64,000 nt of DNA from Nitrososphaerota archaeon. Its GTDB lineage: Archaea > Thermoproteota > Nitrososphaeria > Nitrososphaerales > Nitrosopumilaceae. Within the stretch, counting starts at the first letter, position 1. The number at the start of each line of letters is the position of its first letter. The DNA is taken from positions 26,630-90,629 of the forward strand of contig JAJPGX010000018.1 in the NCBI GenBank assembly GCA_021325595.1, in the 5' to 3' direction. Under the pieces are notes generated by a model. The model worked only from the letters and a program-made list of their open reading frames with translations, did not search any database and had not been told where the DNA came from. Below, piece after piece: positions 45,806-53,466 of the stretch. The position numbers were made by a program, and so were the translations under genes.

Positions 45806-46039
45806 ATGAAACGTTCTGTCAAGATAGCAATCATTTTAGGTATTGCAGTTGCTATAATAATTTCTGTAATAGCATTAACCGTACATTATAGACTATCGGC
45901 AATAGAAAGAAATGAACAGAACAAAAATGAAACGGCAAGTCAGATAGCAAAAGAAATTGTAGGAAATCTTACTGGAAACAAACCAAGTTCAGAGGCAAAT
46001 GAATCACCTGAACAACGTGCAAAAGAATTGAATCCATAG
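45806..46039 (+). CDS. Small membrane-anchored protein
   Basis: 77 residues: a short basic N-terminus, one transmembrane helix (VKIAIILGIAVAIIISVIALTV, ~5-26), then a polar, Asn/Glu-rich outer region. ATG about 25-30 nt after an AT-rich TTTAAAGACATT stretch. Family not recognised; it may be a minor lipoprotein-like or signalling peptide of the accessory region. Confidence 0.6.
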   Translation: MKRSVKIAIILGIAVAIIISVIALTVHYRLSAIERNEQNKNETASQIAKEIVGNLTGNKPSSEANESPEQRAKELNP

Positions 46040-46110
46040 GTTATCAAAATGAAGAGCCAAAGGAAAAGACAGCGATATGATCTAAGGATTTATTTTACAC
46101 AATAAACTAA

Positions 46111-46239
46111 TTGAGTACTATCAAAACTAGGTCACAAAAACCACAAAAGATATGCAAAAGATGTAAAACAGAATATGATGAGGACACAGGTTATCCAATC
46201 TGTAATTATTGTTTGAAATATTTGGATAATTGGGAATAG
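46111..46239 (+). CDS. Small zinc-ribbon protein
   Basis: 42 residues from TTG. Two C-x2-C pairs (KICKRCKTEY and YPICNYCLKY) spaced as in a zinc ribbon; basic N-terminus. Below usual ORF cut-offs and easily missed. Possible RNA- or DNA-binding mini-protein; coding nature inferred from the paired Cys and the clean start and stop. Confidence 0.6.
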   Translation: MSTIKTRSQKPQKICKRCKTEYDEDTGYPICNYCLKYLDNWE

Positions 46240-46319
46240 TTAGATGATGTTTTAGAAAGTCCAATTTGTAACTCAAACATATTCCTAGAAAATTAATTCA
46301 TGGGTACGCAATAATTATT

Positions 46320-46700
46320 TTATCGTGTTTTAGACCATTTTTTCATCCATTGTAAAAGATCAATCATGGATTCAACAAGTTCCTGTCCCTTACTGGTGAG
46401 TTTGTATTCAACTCTGGGAGGAATTTCATTATAGGATAATCTTTCCAATACTCCGCTTTTTTCGAGTTCTTTCAATCTTGTAGAAAGTGTCTTACTGCTA
46501 ATTCCTCTCAAAGCTTGCTTGAAGTGCTTGTATCTTACGGGCTCCGTTGTACAGCACAATGGAATCAAAATCTCAAGAGTGCCTCTTTTTGTAATTATTT
46601 TTCTCAGCTTTGACGTTTCCGACATTAGGGAAGAAGCATTGTATCCTTCAAAACTACAACTATCTTTGATCATTGTGAGCGATTTTCTTTTAGTTTCCAT
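46320..46700 (-). CDS. HxlR-family winged-helix regulator of the arsenic cluster
   Basis: 126 residues from the ATG at 46700. Typical HxlR core: KRGTLEILIPL, VRYKHFKQALRGISSKTLSTRLKELEKSGVLER. It has Cys15 and an adjacent pair Cys49-Cys50 in LCCTTE, next to the recognition region, which could bind As(III) through three thiols. It is divergent from arsM, with a perfect palindrome in the 63-base gap. ArsR-like by position, though not in the ArsR family itself. Confidence 0.8.
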   Translation of the reverse strand: METKRKSLTMIKDSCSFEGYNASSLMSETSKLRKIITKRGTLEILIPLCCTTEPVRYKHFKQALRGISSKTLSTRLKELEKSGVLERLSYNEIPPRVEYKLTSKGQELVESMIDLLQWMKKWSKTR

Positions 46701-46741
46701 GATTACACCAACTGTAATTATTTCTCCTTTACAACTTAAAT

Positions 46742-46758
46742 GGTTTACTTTGTAAACC
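46742..46758. promoter_or_regulatory. Perfect palindrome between HxlR regulator and arsM
   Basis: GGTTTAC-TTT-GTAAACC, 7-base arms and a 3-base spacer. It ends five bases before the ATG at 46764 and sits where both divergent transcripts would start. Most likely operator of the HxlR regulator. Confidence 0.65.
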
Positions 46759-46763
46759 AATCT

Positions 46764-47521
46764 ATGTGTGAATAAATTAAAGAGAAAGTAAAGGAAAGAT
46801 ACGGCAAGATTGCATTAACTGGCAATTCCGATTGCTGTTGCATGCCAGGGGAATGCAGTACAAATGATTCTTCAATAGATGCTACGAAGATGATTGGATA
46901 TGATTCTGAAGAATTAAAGGCAATTCCTGAAGCAGCTATTCTTGGCGTTGGATGTGGTGCACCAATAAAATTTGCCGACCTAAAAGAAGGCGAAACGGTT
47001 CTAGATCTTGGTTCTGGTGCAGGAATTGATGTATTCTTGGCAGCCAACAAGGTTTCAAAATCAGGCAAGGTAATTGGTATTGACATGACTGATGAGATGC
47101 TAGGCAAGGCAAGAAAAAATGCAGTTGATGGAAATTATACCAATGTAGAATTTAGAAAAGGGGATATTGAAAAAACATTCCAGTTGATGATGGTACCATT
47201 GATGCAGTAATCAGCAACTGTGTGATTAACCTTACTGTGGATAAAACAAGTACCTTCAAGGAAGTGCACAGAATCTTAAAAAATGGTGGAAGGATGGTAA
47301 TTTCTGATCTTGTTACTGATAGGGAACTTGATCAAAATCAAGTAAACACAGAGCAATGGTGTAGCTGCATTGACGGTGCACTGACACAAGAGCACTACAT
47401 CAATAGCATCAAAAAAGCTGGTTTTCACGATGTAAGCATTTTAGACCAGAGAGTATACATGGAAGGTGAAAAAGTAGATGGTAGAAAAATCACCAGTCTT
47501 GTAATTAAAGCAATAAAGTGA
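46764..47521 (+). pseudogene. arsM: Arsenite methyltransferase gene with a nonsense codon and a frameshift
   Basis: The encoded protein is ArsM-like: SAM motif VLDLGSGAGIDVFLAA, and Cys in CCCMPGEC, GVGCGAP, SNCVINL and WCSCIDG, which match the arsenic-binding thiols. Homology appears to begin at ATG 46764, but codon 4 is TAA (46773-46775), and reading goes on in frame with IKEKVKERYGKIALTGN. At about 47169-47175 a run of six A after GATATTG shifts the frame; seven A would restore GDIEK-N-IPVDDG. So the visible reading frames are 46842-47210 (ATG) and 47222-47521. Either an old gene in decay, sequence errors, or rescue by an ATT start and slippage. Confidence 0.8.
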
Positions 47522-47946
47522 TCATCATGGATTTTTTTGGTCATTCAAAAAACAAAAAGATTCTATTTGTGTGTGTTGAGAATGCTGGTCGAAGTCAGAT
47601 GGCAGAAGCTTTCTTTAAAAAGTACGCACCAGATGGATACGAACCAGTAAGTGCTGGAACAAAACCCTCACTTGAAGTAAATCCTATTGCTGTTGAGGTA
47701 ATGAAAGAAATTGGCATAGATCTTGGCAAACAAAAGCCTAAGATGCTAACTAACGAAATTATAACAGATTCAATTCTGAGCGTTAACATGGGCTGCATGG
47801 ATAAGACAGAATGTCCAGCAGTTTCTATGAAAAACTCTCTAGACTGGAATATTGAAGATCCAAAAGGAAAATCCATTGACAAAGTCAGAGAGATTCGTGA
47901 TAGCATTGAACTAAAAGTGAAACAGCTTTGCAAAACCCTAGATTAG
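47518..47946 (+). CDS. arsC: Arsenate reductase, low-molecular-weight phosphatase fold (thioredoxin-coupled type)
   Basis: 142 residues from GTG overlapping the arsM stop (an ATG at 47527 is an alternative). P-loop C-x5-R in FVCVENAGRSQMAEAF and the second Cys pair in NMGCMDKTECPA (C-x6-C spacing) match the pI258-type ArsC triple-Cys mechanism. The loop VENAGRS differs from the more common TGNSCRS by lacking the second Cys of the loop, as is usual in this branch. Reduces arsenate to arsenite for export. Confidence 0.88.
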   Translation: MIIMDFFGHSKNKKILFVCVENAGRSQMAEAFFKKYAPDGYEPVSAGTKPSLEVNPIAVEVMKEIGIDLGKQKPKMLTNEIITDSILSVNMGCMDKTECPAVSMKNSLDWNIEDPKGKSIDKVREIRDSIELKVKQLCKTLD

Positions 47947-48614
47947 CAAATAGATTATCCTCTAACAAAAAGAGGTTCTTTGCTGAACTAGTAGGTACAT
48001 TTGTTATAGTTGTATTTGCAACTGGATCTGTTGTCCTTGATGCAAAGTATGTCGGAGTGTTTGGACTATGGTTTGTAGCTTTGGCTCCAGCTGTTGCAGT
48101 AGCTGGGATGGTTTATGCTTTTGGCAAAATATCCATGGCACATTTCAATCCTGCAGTAACAGTTGGGTTTCTTGTTACAAAACACATGCCAAAGAATCTT
48201 TTTCCAATATATCTTGCAGCTGAGATAGTTGGTGCAATTCTTGGAAGCGTATTTGTAAAATACGCCATTGGTACACAAGTAAACCTCGGTGCAAATTCCC
48301 CAGATTATCATTATTCTATTCCACTCATTGCAAGTGTTGAGATTCTTGCAACTGCATTACTTATGGCAGTCATCTTGGTTGTTGTTCATACAAAGGGATT
48401 GAAAGGTTTTAGCGGAATTGCAATAGGTGGGATGGTAGGACTTGACATTTTCTTTTTGGCATCCATCTCTGGGGCATCCATGAATCCTGCAAGGTCTTTG
48501 GCACCAGCAATAGTATCTGGTTATCTTAATGATTTGTGGCTATACTGGACAGCCACTTTCATAGGCTCTGGAACAATTGCAATAATTTACAGGAAATTCT
48601 TTAAGAAAGCATGA
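47928..48614 (+). CDS. Aquaporin/glycerol facilitator (MIP family), possible arsenite channel
   Basis: 228 residues from TTG overlapping the arsC end. Both NPA boxes are intact (HFNPAVTVG and SMNPARSLAP), six transmembrane helices. In several bacteria an aquaglyceroporin in the ars operon (AqpS) lets arsenite leave down its gradient; the tight coupling to arsC suggests the same here. Arg after the second NPA is present (the selectivity filter Arg of aquaporins). Confidence 0.87.
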   Translation: MQNPRLANRLSSNKKRFFAELVGTFVIVVFATGSVVLDAKYVGVFGLWFVALAPAVAVAGMVYAFGKISMAHFNPAVTVGFLVTKHMPKNLFPIYLAAEIVGAILGSVFVKYAIGTQVNLGANSPDYHYSIPLIASVEILATALLMAVILVVVHTKGLKGFSGIAIGGMVGLDIFFLASISGASMNPARSLAPAIVSGYLNDLWLYWTATFIGSGTIAIIYRKFFKKA

Positions 48615-48690
48615 CAATAGAATTCATACAAGCTAACTAAAAACAAACTAGAACAGAGCCAATTCTAGAATAAATTTCATAAAATCTCCT

Positions 48691-48702
48691 TTACAATTGT
48701 AA
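48691..48702. promoter_or_regulatory. TTACAATTGTAA palindrome before the His-rich membrane protein
   Basis: Same 12-base core as the longer palindrome at 49686-49707. It lies 40 bases before the TTG start of the next gene and is flanked by a possible TATA (TTGTTTAATAT). Confidence 0.6.
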
Positions 48703-48741
48703 GCTATTATTGTTTAATATCTCAGGCTCTAGACAGAAACG

Positions 48742-49209
48742 TTGGAAAAGAAAAAAGCACTCGTCATAGCTGGAATAATTATCGTTGTACTGATAGGAGT
48801 TGGAATCAGCATATCATCAATAAAGCCCACTACGGATACCATAACTTCAAATGATAAACCGATGTTATTGCACATTCATCCACGCTTGTATCTGAACATA
48901 GATGGTAAACCATACTTTGTACCACAAAATGTAGGAATAGAACCAGATCTGTGGAATGACCACACACTTGATCAGTACGGCATGAAGGGAATGGCTCCAA
49001 TACATACCCATACAGCTGATGGTATGCTCCATGTAGAATCAACAATAATCAGAAATTACACACTAGGTGAGTTTCTAAACATTTGGGGACTTGATTTGAA
49101 AGGAAAGACAGTCAGTGTAGCCGTAGACGGTGAACCAATATCAGATTATAAAAATCATATTTTGAAAAATGAAGAATCTATAATCATGAACATAACATCA
49201 AGTCAGTAA
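48742..49209 (+). CDS. Membrane-anchored His-rich protein of the copper region
   Basis: 155 residues from TTG: one N-terminal transmembrane helix (VIAGIIIVVLIGVGISI, ~8-24), and an outer domain rich in His (LLHIHPRLYLN, APIHTHTADGMLHVES), a likely metal site. A protein of this form is widespread in thaumarchaea but uncharacterised. Its shared palindrome with copA suggests copper control, so it may hold or deliver copper outside the cell. Confidence 0.72.
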   Translation: MEKKKALVIAGIIIVVLIGVGISISSIKPTTDTITSNDKPMLLHIHPRLYLNIDGKPYFVPQNVGIEPDLWNDHTLDQYGMKGMAPIHTHTADGMLHVESTIIRNYTLGEFLNIWGLDLKGKTVSVAVDGEPISDYKNHILKNEESIIMNITSSQ

Positions 49210-49222
49210 AGATACTAAAATT

Positions 49223-49651
49223 CTATTTGTTAGCAAGTGATTCTATCCTACCACGGTATTTTTCCTTGTACAATGTCTTGCATGATGAACAGCAGAAGAA
49301 CCTCTCTTGGTCACCCACTTTTAGTATTGTAGGTTTATTGTGTGTAGGTCCATTACAATAATCACAGGTGATCTTTACAAGCATTCCCTTGTCTACTTTT
49401 ATTTTGTGTCCTTTGAATGCCTTATGTCTAATTTGATCCAGTTTTGCACTTGCTTCTGTTTCCAGTTTCCCAAAATCTAGGTCTACTGATATTCCCTTGA
49501 TTAATCCAATATTGACAAGTCTCTCGTAATGCAGTTTAACGGTAGGAGTGCTAACCTTTATCTCCCTTGAAATTTGTCGGAAAGACTTTCGCCCATCCTT
49601 GACAAGAGATTCTAGTAGTGCCAAGTCAATCTCATCTAGCTTTAGAGGCAT
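49223..49651 (-). CDS. HTH regulator with C-terminal TRASH metal-sensing domain (CopR/CopT-like)
   Basis: 142 residues from the ATG at 49651. AsnC-type winged helix (LDEIDLALLESLVKDGRKSFRQISREIKVSTPTVKLHYERL, ~3-43) and a TRASH domain (ITCDYC at ~100 and FFCCSSCKTLYKEKY at ~125) with the Cys set that binds copper in Sulfolobus CopT/CopR. Divergent from copA with the 22-base palindrome between them; represses or activates copA on copper. Confidence 0.87.
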   Translation of the reverse strand: MPLKLDEIDLALLESLVKDGRKSFRQISREIKVSTPTVKLHYERLVNIGLIKGISVDLDFGKLETEASAKLDQIRHKAFKGHKIKVDKGMLVKITCDYCNGPTHNKPTILKVGDQERFFCCSSCKTLYKEKYRGRIESLANK

Positions 49652-49685
49652 AACTAACCATACATGCAAAGCCTATTTGAAAGCT

Positions 49686-49707
49686 GATCTTTACAATTGT
49701 AAAGATC
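49686..49707. promoter_or_regulatory. 22-bp perfect palindrome between copper regulator and copA
   Basis: Fully symmetrical, core TTACAATTGTAA with GATCT/AGATC ends. It is 35 bases from the regulator start and 29 bases from the copA ATG, over the expected start of both transcripts. Best operator candidate for the HTH-TRASH protein. Confidence 0.75.
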
Positions 49708-49735
49708 GGATAATAAGTATCCTTTAATCGTAATT

Positions 49736-52210
49736 ATGTTCATGGAAGGCATTATAGCCAAGACAGAGCATAGCAAGACAAAGCGTACTGCATTAAAGAT
49801 AGGTGGCATGCATTGTGCTGGATGTGTTAATTCCATCCAGAATCACATCACAGAGATTGAAGGAGTTACAAAATGTGAAGTCAATCTTGCTGCAGAAAAA
49901 GCTACACTAGAGTTTGATCCTACTGTAACTGATCTTTCCACAATTGAAAGAGTCGTAGAAGAGATTGGATACAAAGTAGTTTATGAAAAACTCACAGTCA
50001 AGATAAAAAACATGACTGACTCTAGTGATGCCAACCGAATAGAACAAAGATTAAAAGAATTTGAAGGTGTAAAATATGTCTCAGCTAGCTTTGGAAATGG
50101 ACAGGTTCTAGTTGAATATAATCAGACATTGGTCTCGCTTTCTGATATAAGACAAGCCATAACTAAAAGTGGTTATCAAATATTAAGCGAGGATCTTTCT
50201 GCTTCAACAGAAGAGATTGAAGCAAAAAAACTCAAAAAATTGTTTTTCCTCGGACTTGCATTTACAATTCCAGTTTTAATTTTTGGATATCCAGAATACA
50301 TTTCATTTGCACCCTTTACAGGAAGTGCTACTGCAGCTTACATTGTTTTTGCCTGTTCAAGCATAGTGCAATTTGTTGTAGGAAGTAGGTTCTACATCGG
50401 AGCGTACAGAATAGGGAAAATGAAATCTGCAAACATGGATACGTTACTGGTAACTGGAACCACTGCTGCATACTTGTTCAGTGCAGTTAACACATTTCCC
50501 ACTCCAGTATGGCACAACATCTACTTTGATGCATCATCAGTAGTTATAACTTTCATAATTCTTGGAAAATATTTAGAAACCAAAACAAAGGGTAAAACAT
50601 CATCACTTGTACGAAAAATGCTAGAGTTACAACCAAAGACTGCAAGGGTAAAAAAAGACTGGCAGGAACTTGATGTACCAATTGAGATAATCAAGCCTGG
50701 CGATGTAATTCTTGTAAGACCTGGGGAAAAGATTCCAGTTGACAGCCTAATTCTAGAAGGAAATTCAGCCGTTGACGAATCCATGGTCACAGGTGAATCC
50801 ATGCCCGTAGGCAAGAAGACTGGTGACTATGCAATAGGTGGAACAGTCAACAGAGAAGGCATGCTAGTGATCAGAGCAGAAAAAGTTGGAAGTGATACAA
50901 TGCTTGCCCAAGTTGTCAAGCTAGTAGAAGATGCAATGGGTAGAAAGCCACCTATGCAGAGAACCGTAGACAAGGTTGCAGGATATTTTGCTTTTGTAGT
51001 GATGATTGTTGCTTTTGCAACTTTTATGACATGGTATTTGTTTACGCCAGTAGGAATACATCAACTTGCCACGTCTCTTATTCCTGCAGTGGCAATACTT
51101 GTTGTAGCGTGTCCATGTGCACTTGGACTTGCTACTCCTACTGCAATAATGGTTGGAATGAGTAAGGCAGCTCAGAATGGAGTTGTCTTCAAAGGCGGCG
51201 ATTCACTTGAAATGCTTGGCAGGATAAAAATTGCAGTATTTGATAAAACTGGTACTCTAACGCAAGGAAAACCAATAATCACAGATATTATAACTATCAA
51301 GCAAATTGCAATTGCGTCAGAAAACATTGCAAGTAGAGTAGATGCTGATAACAGAATACTTGAGATTGCAGCAATTGCTGAAAAAAATTCTGAACATCCT
51401 CTTGCCAAGGCAATTGTGCAATATGCAATTGATTCAAAGATTAGTTTATCAGATACGACCGAATTTGTTGCCATTCCAGGAAAGGGAGTAAATGCAGTAT
51501 ACGATGGAAAAAACATACTAGTAGGAAGTTCAAGATTCATGGAAGACAATGAAATATGCACGGAATCTGCAAAACAATCTTTGATTAAATTACAAGAAGA
51601 GGGAAAGACTGCAATACTTGTTGCATCTGATAAAGAACTTGTTGGCATAATTGCACTATTAGATGCTCCAAAACCAAGTGCCAAGATTGCCATACAATCC
51701 CTGAAAAAAATGGGAATCCAAGTGGTTATGCTTACAGGAGATAACGAAAAGACTGCCAGTACCGTGGCAAAGGAACTTGGTATTGACAAGTTATTTGCAA
51801 ATGTTTTGCCATCTGGTAAATCTGATATTGTAAAACTGCTGCAAAAAGAAGGAAAAATAGCAATGGTTGGAGATGGAATAAACGATGCACCTGCCTTGAC
51901 TGAGGCAGATGTTGGAATTGCCATAGGTAGTGGAACCGATATTGCACTAGAGGCTGGCAAAGTTGTGCTTATCAGAGATGATTTGATAGATGTCGTATCT
52001 GCAATTGAGATAAGCAAGAAGACGATGAGTAAGATAAGACAAAATCTTTTCTATGCTTTTGCATATAATGTAGCTTTGATACCGATGGCAGGATTAGGTC
52101 TACTTTATCCTGCCCTTGCAGGCCTTGCAATGGCGGCAAGCTCTGTTTCTGTAACAACTAGTTCTCTGTTACTCAGACAATGGACACCCCCAAGCAAGAG
52201 AAAACAATGA
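49736..52210 (+). CDS. copA: Copper-transporting P1B-type ATPase
   Basis: 824 residues. An N-terminal heavy-metal domain with [11 protein letters not shown] (Cys27, Cys30), a second heavy-metal-like domain (~82-146) that has no Cys, then eight transmembrane segments with the CPC motif (Cys459-Pro-Cys461), the phosphorylated Asp503 in [14 protein letters not shown] and the hinge [11 protein letters not shown]1B-1 type, exports Cu(I). Regulated with the divergent HTH-TRASH gene through the shared palindrome. Confidence 0.96.
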   Translation: MFMEGIIAKTEHSKTKRTALKIGGMHCAGCVNSIQNHITEIEGVTKCEVNLAAEKATLEFDPTVTDLSTIERVVEEIGYKVVYEKLTVKIKNMTDSSDANRIEQRLKEFEGVKYVSASFGNGQVLVEYNQTLVSLSDIRQAITKSGYQILSEDLSASTEEIEAKKLKKLFFLGLAFTIPVLIFGYPEYISFAPFTGSATAAYIVFACSSIVQFVVGSRFYIGAYRIGKMKSANMDTLLVTGTTAAYLFSAVNTFPTPVWHNIYFDASSVVITFIILGKYLETKTKGKTSSLVRKMLELQPKTARVKKDWQELDVPIEIIKPGDVILVRPGEKIPVDSLILEGNSAVDESMVTGESMPVGKKTGDYAIGGTVNREGMLVIRAEKVGSDTMLAQVVKLVEDAMGRKPPMQRTVDKVAGYFAFVVMIVAFATFMTWYLFTPVGIHQLATSLIPAVAILVVACPCALGLATPTAIMVGMSKAAQNGVVFKGGDSLEMLGRIKIAVFDKTGTLTQGKPIITDIITIKQIAIASENIASRVDADNRILEIAAIAEKNSEHPLAKAIVQYAIDSKISLSDTTEFVAIPGKGVNAVYDGKNILVGSSRFMEDNEICTESAKQSLIKLQEEGKTAILVASDKELVGIIALLDAPKPSAKIAIQSLKKMGIQVVMLTGDNEKTASTVAKELGIDKLFANVLPSGKSDIVKLLQKEGKIAMVGDGINDAPALTEADVGIAIGSGTDIALEAGKVVLIRDDLIDVVSAIEISKKTMSKIRQNLFYAFAYNVALIPMAGLGLLYPALAGLAMAASSVSVTTSSLLLRQWTPPSKRKQ

Positions 52211-52516
52211 TGTCATGTAATTCTAAAACGAGTAAGAGAAATAAAATTGCAGTATTAGTGGCATCATTTCTTGCATCTATCAGTGCAACATATTTTGCAT
52301 TTATCACTTTTGAGATTAAGGAAAAAGGAACCCAACACAATACGACCTTTTAGAGTTCCTTTTTATCCAATTCTTCCAATAATTGGATTGATATGTTGTG
52401 TGGCATTAATTTACTATCTTAGCAATACTGCAAAAATAGCATCCCTAGGATGGGGATTAATTGGATTTGCTGTTTACTTTGTTATGACAAGAATGCACAA
52501 AACAAAACCTGTGTGA
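52207..52516 (+). pseudogene. Remnant of an APC-family amino acid permease (C-terminal end only)
   Basis: An ATG overlapping the copA stop opens a 48-residue frame ending at 52353 (ends AFITFEIKEKGTQ). The frame that follows, from about 52300 to 52516, encodes LRLRKKEPNTIRPFRVPFYP, then two membrane segments and FVMTRMH, the typical last part of APC permeases, just before RKKEP. Joining AFITF with LRLRKKEP needs a frame change near 52308-52318. Most of the gene, about 350 residues, is missing upstream. Some or all may not be translated. Confidence 0.75.
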
Positions 52517-52542
52517 GAGCAACACCTCAATTGTACCTTATT

Positions 52543-53280
52543 TTATAGTTGAGTCAAAAACACAGGATAAGGTCGCTTACTTGTAAAATCATGATAGTGC
52601 CATACTTTAGAACTAGTTTTGATTTTTCGGAAACAGAGTTTTAATTTATGTGGTAACCTGAGAAAAACTTGTTTTCCAATTATGAGCTGATTTGATTTTC
52701 CAAGTGAGTGCATCTTTGCAGCAAGATTGATTGGTAGTCCAATAATATCAATATGCGATTTCATCTTGTCTGAACCGTATCTTACTATGTTATTGTTTCC
52801 AAAATCTATAGTGATTTTAATTTGGAGATATGGATAACCAAATTTTTGTAAAATGGGGTTTATGGCATTTTTAATTACTGACATCATCGCTTGTGCGCAA
52901 AATATTACATTCTTGGAACTAGTGAAAGGTTTTCTTGATGGAAAATATCCAATCACTGCATCTCCTACATATTTTAGTACAAAGCCATCATAATATTCAA
53001 TGATGTAAGCCATTTCCTGAGAGAAGAGTCTGATTATTTTAGTAAGGTCATCAGGGTGTAACTCTGAGCTCATCTTTGTAGATTCACCCAAATCTACGAA
53101 AAGTACAAACATTTTCATTTTTTCAGAATCGTGTTTTCGTAAAAATTTGTTTGATCTAGCAATAGCCAGATGATGATATTCAAAATTTCTATCTAAGGAA
53201 GATGTTGTTCTTTTTTGACATTTCTTTATACACGATTCTATTTTTGATTGCTCTTGATCACTGATTGTTAACTTTATCAT
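52543..53280 (-). CDS. Class III nucleotidyl cyclase (adenylate/guanylate cyclase)
   Basis: 245 residues. Metal-binding Asp in FVLFVDLGESTKMS and in YVGDAVIGYF, and the transition-state Asn in INLAAKMHSLG; the residue four positions after the Asn is Lys where Arg is usual. The N-terminal ~60 residues have two Cys (C17, C21) and no known sensory domain. Probably makes cAMP. An isolated gene with a class III cyclase in an archaeon is uncommon; a CpdA-like phosphodiesterase is encoded 4.3 kb away. Confidence 0.82.
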   Translation of the reverse strand: MIKLTISDQEQSKIESCIKKCQKRTTSSLDRNFEYHHLAIARSNKFLRKHDSEKMKMFVLFVDLGESTKMSSELHPDDLTKIIRLFSQEMAYIIEYYDGFVLKYVGDAVIGYFPSRKPFTSSKNVIFCAQAMMSVIKNAINPILQKFGYPYLQIKITIDFGNNNIVRYGSDKMKSHIDIIGLPINLAAKMHSLGKSNQLIIGKQVFLRLPHKLKLCFRKIKTSSKVWHYHDFTSKRPYPVFLTQL

Positions 53281-53466
53281 CTGTAGTACCTAAGGTGGAT
53301 TTTTTTTTGTAGTAATTCAAAGTAATTCCAAATTAATCTAGATTTTTCTTTATTAATATAATAGAATTCAACTTGGAAAAATCTCATAAATCAGGTTTGC
53401 CCTAGAGATTAAAAAAGAATTCCAATATCATCTTAAAATGAGTGATGCTTCAATTCAAACATAGAT

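Noticed and set aside
51172..52017. Long minus-strand open frame (281 codons) inside copA
   Set aside because: Antisense shadow of a gene with complete P-type ATPase motifs; the translation is Ser/Ile/Phe-rich without any family pattern.
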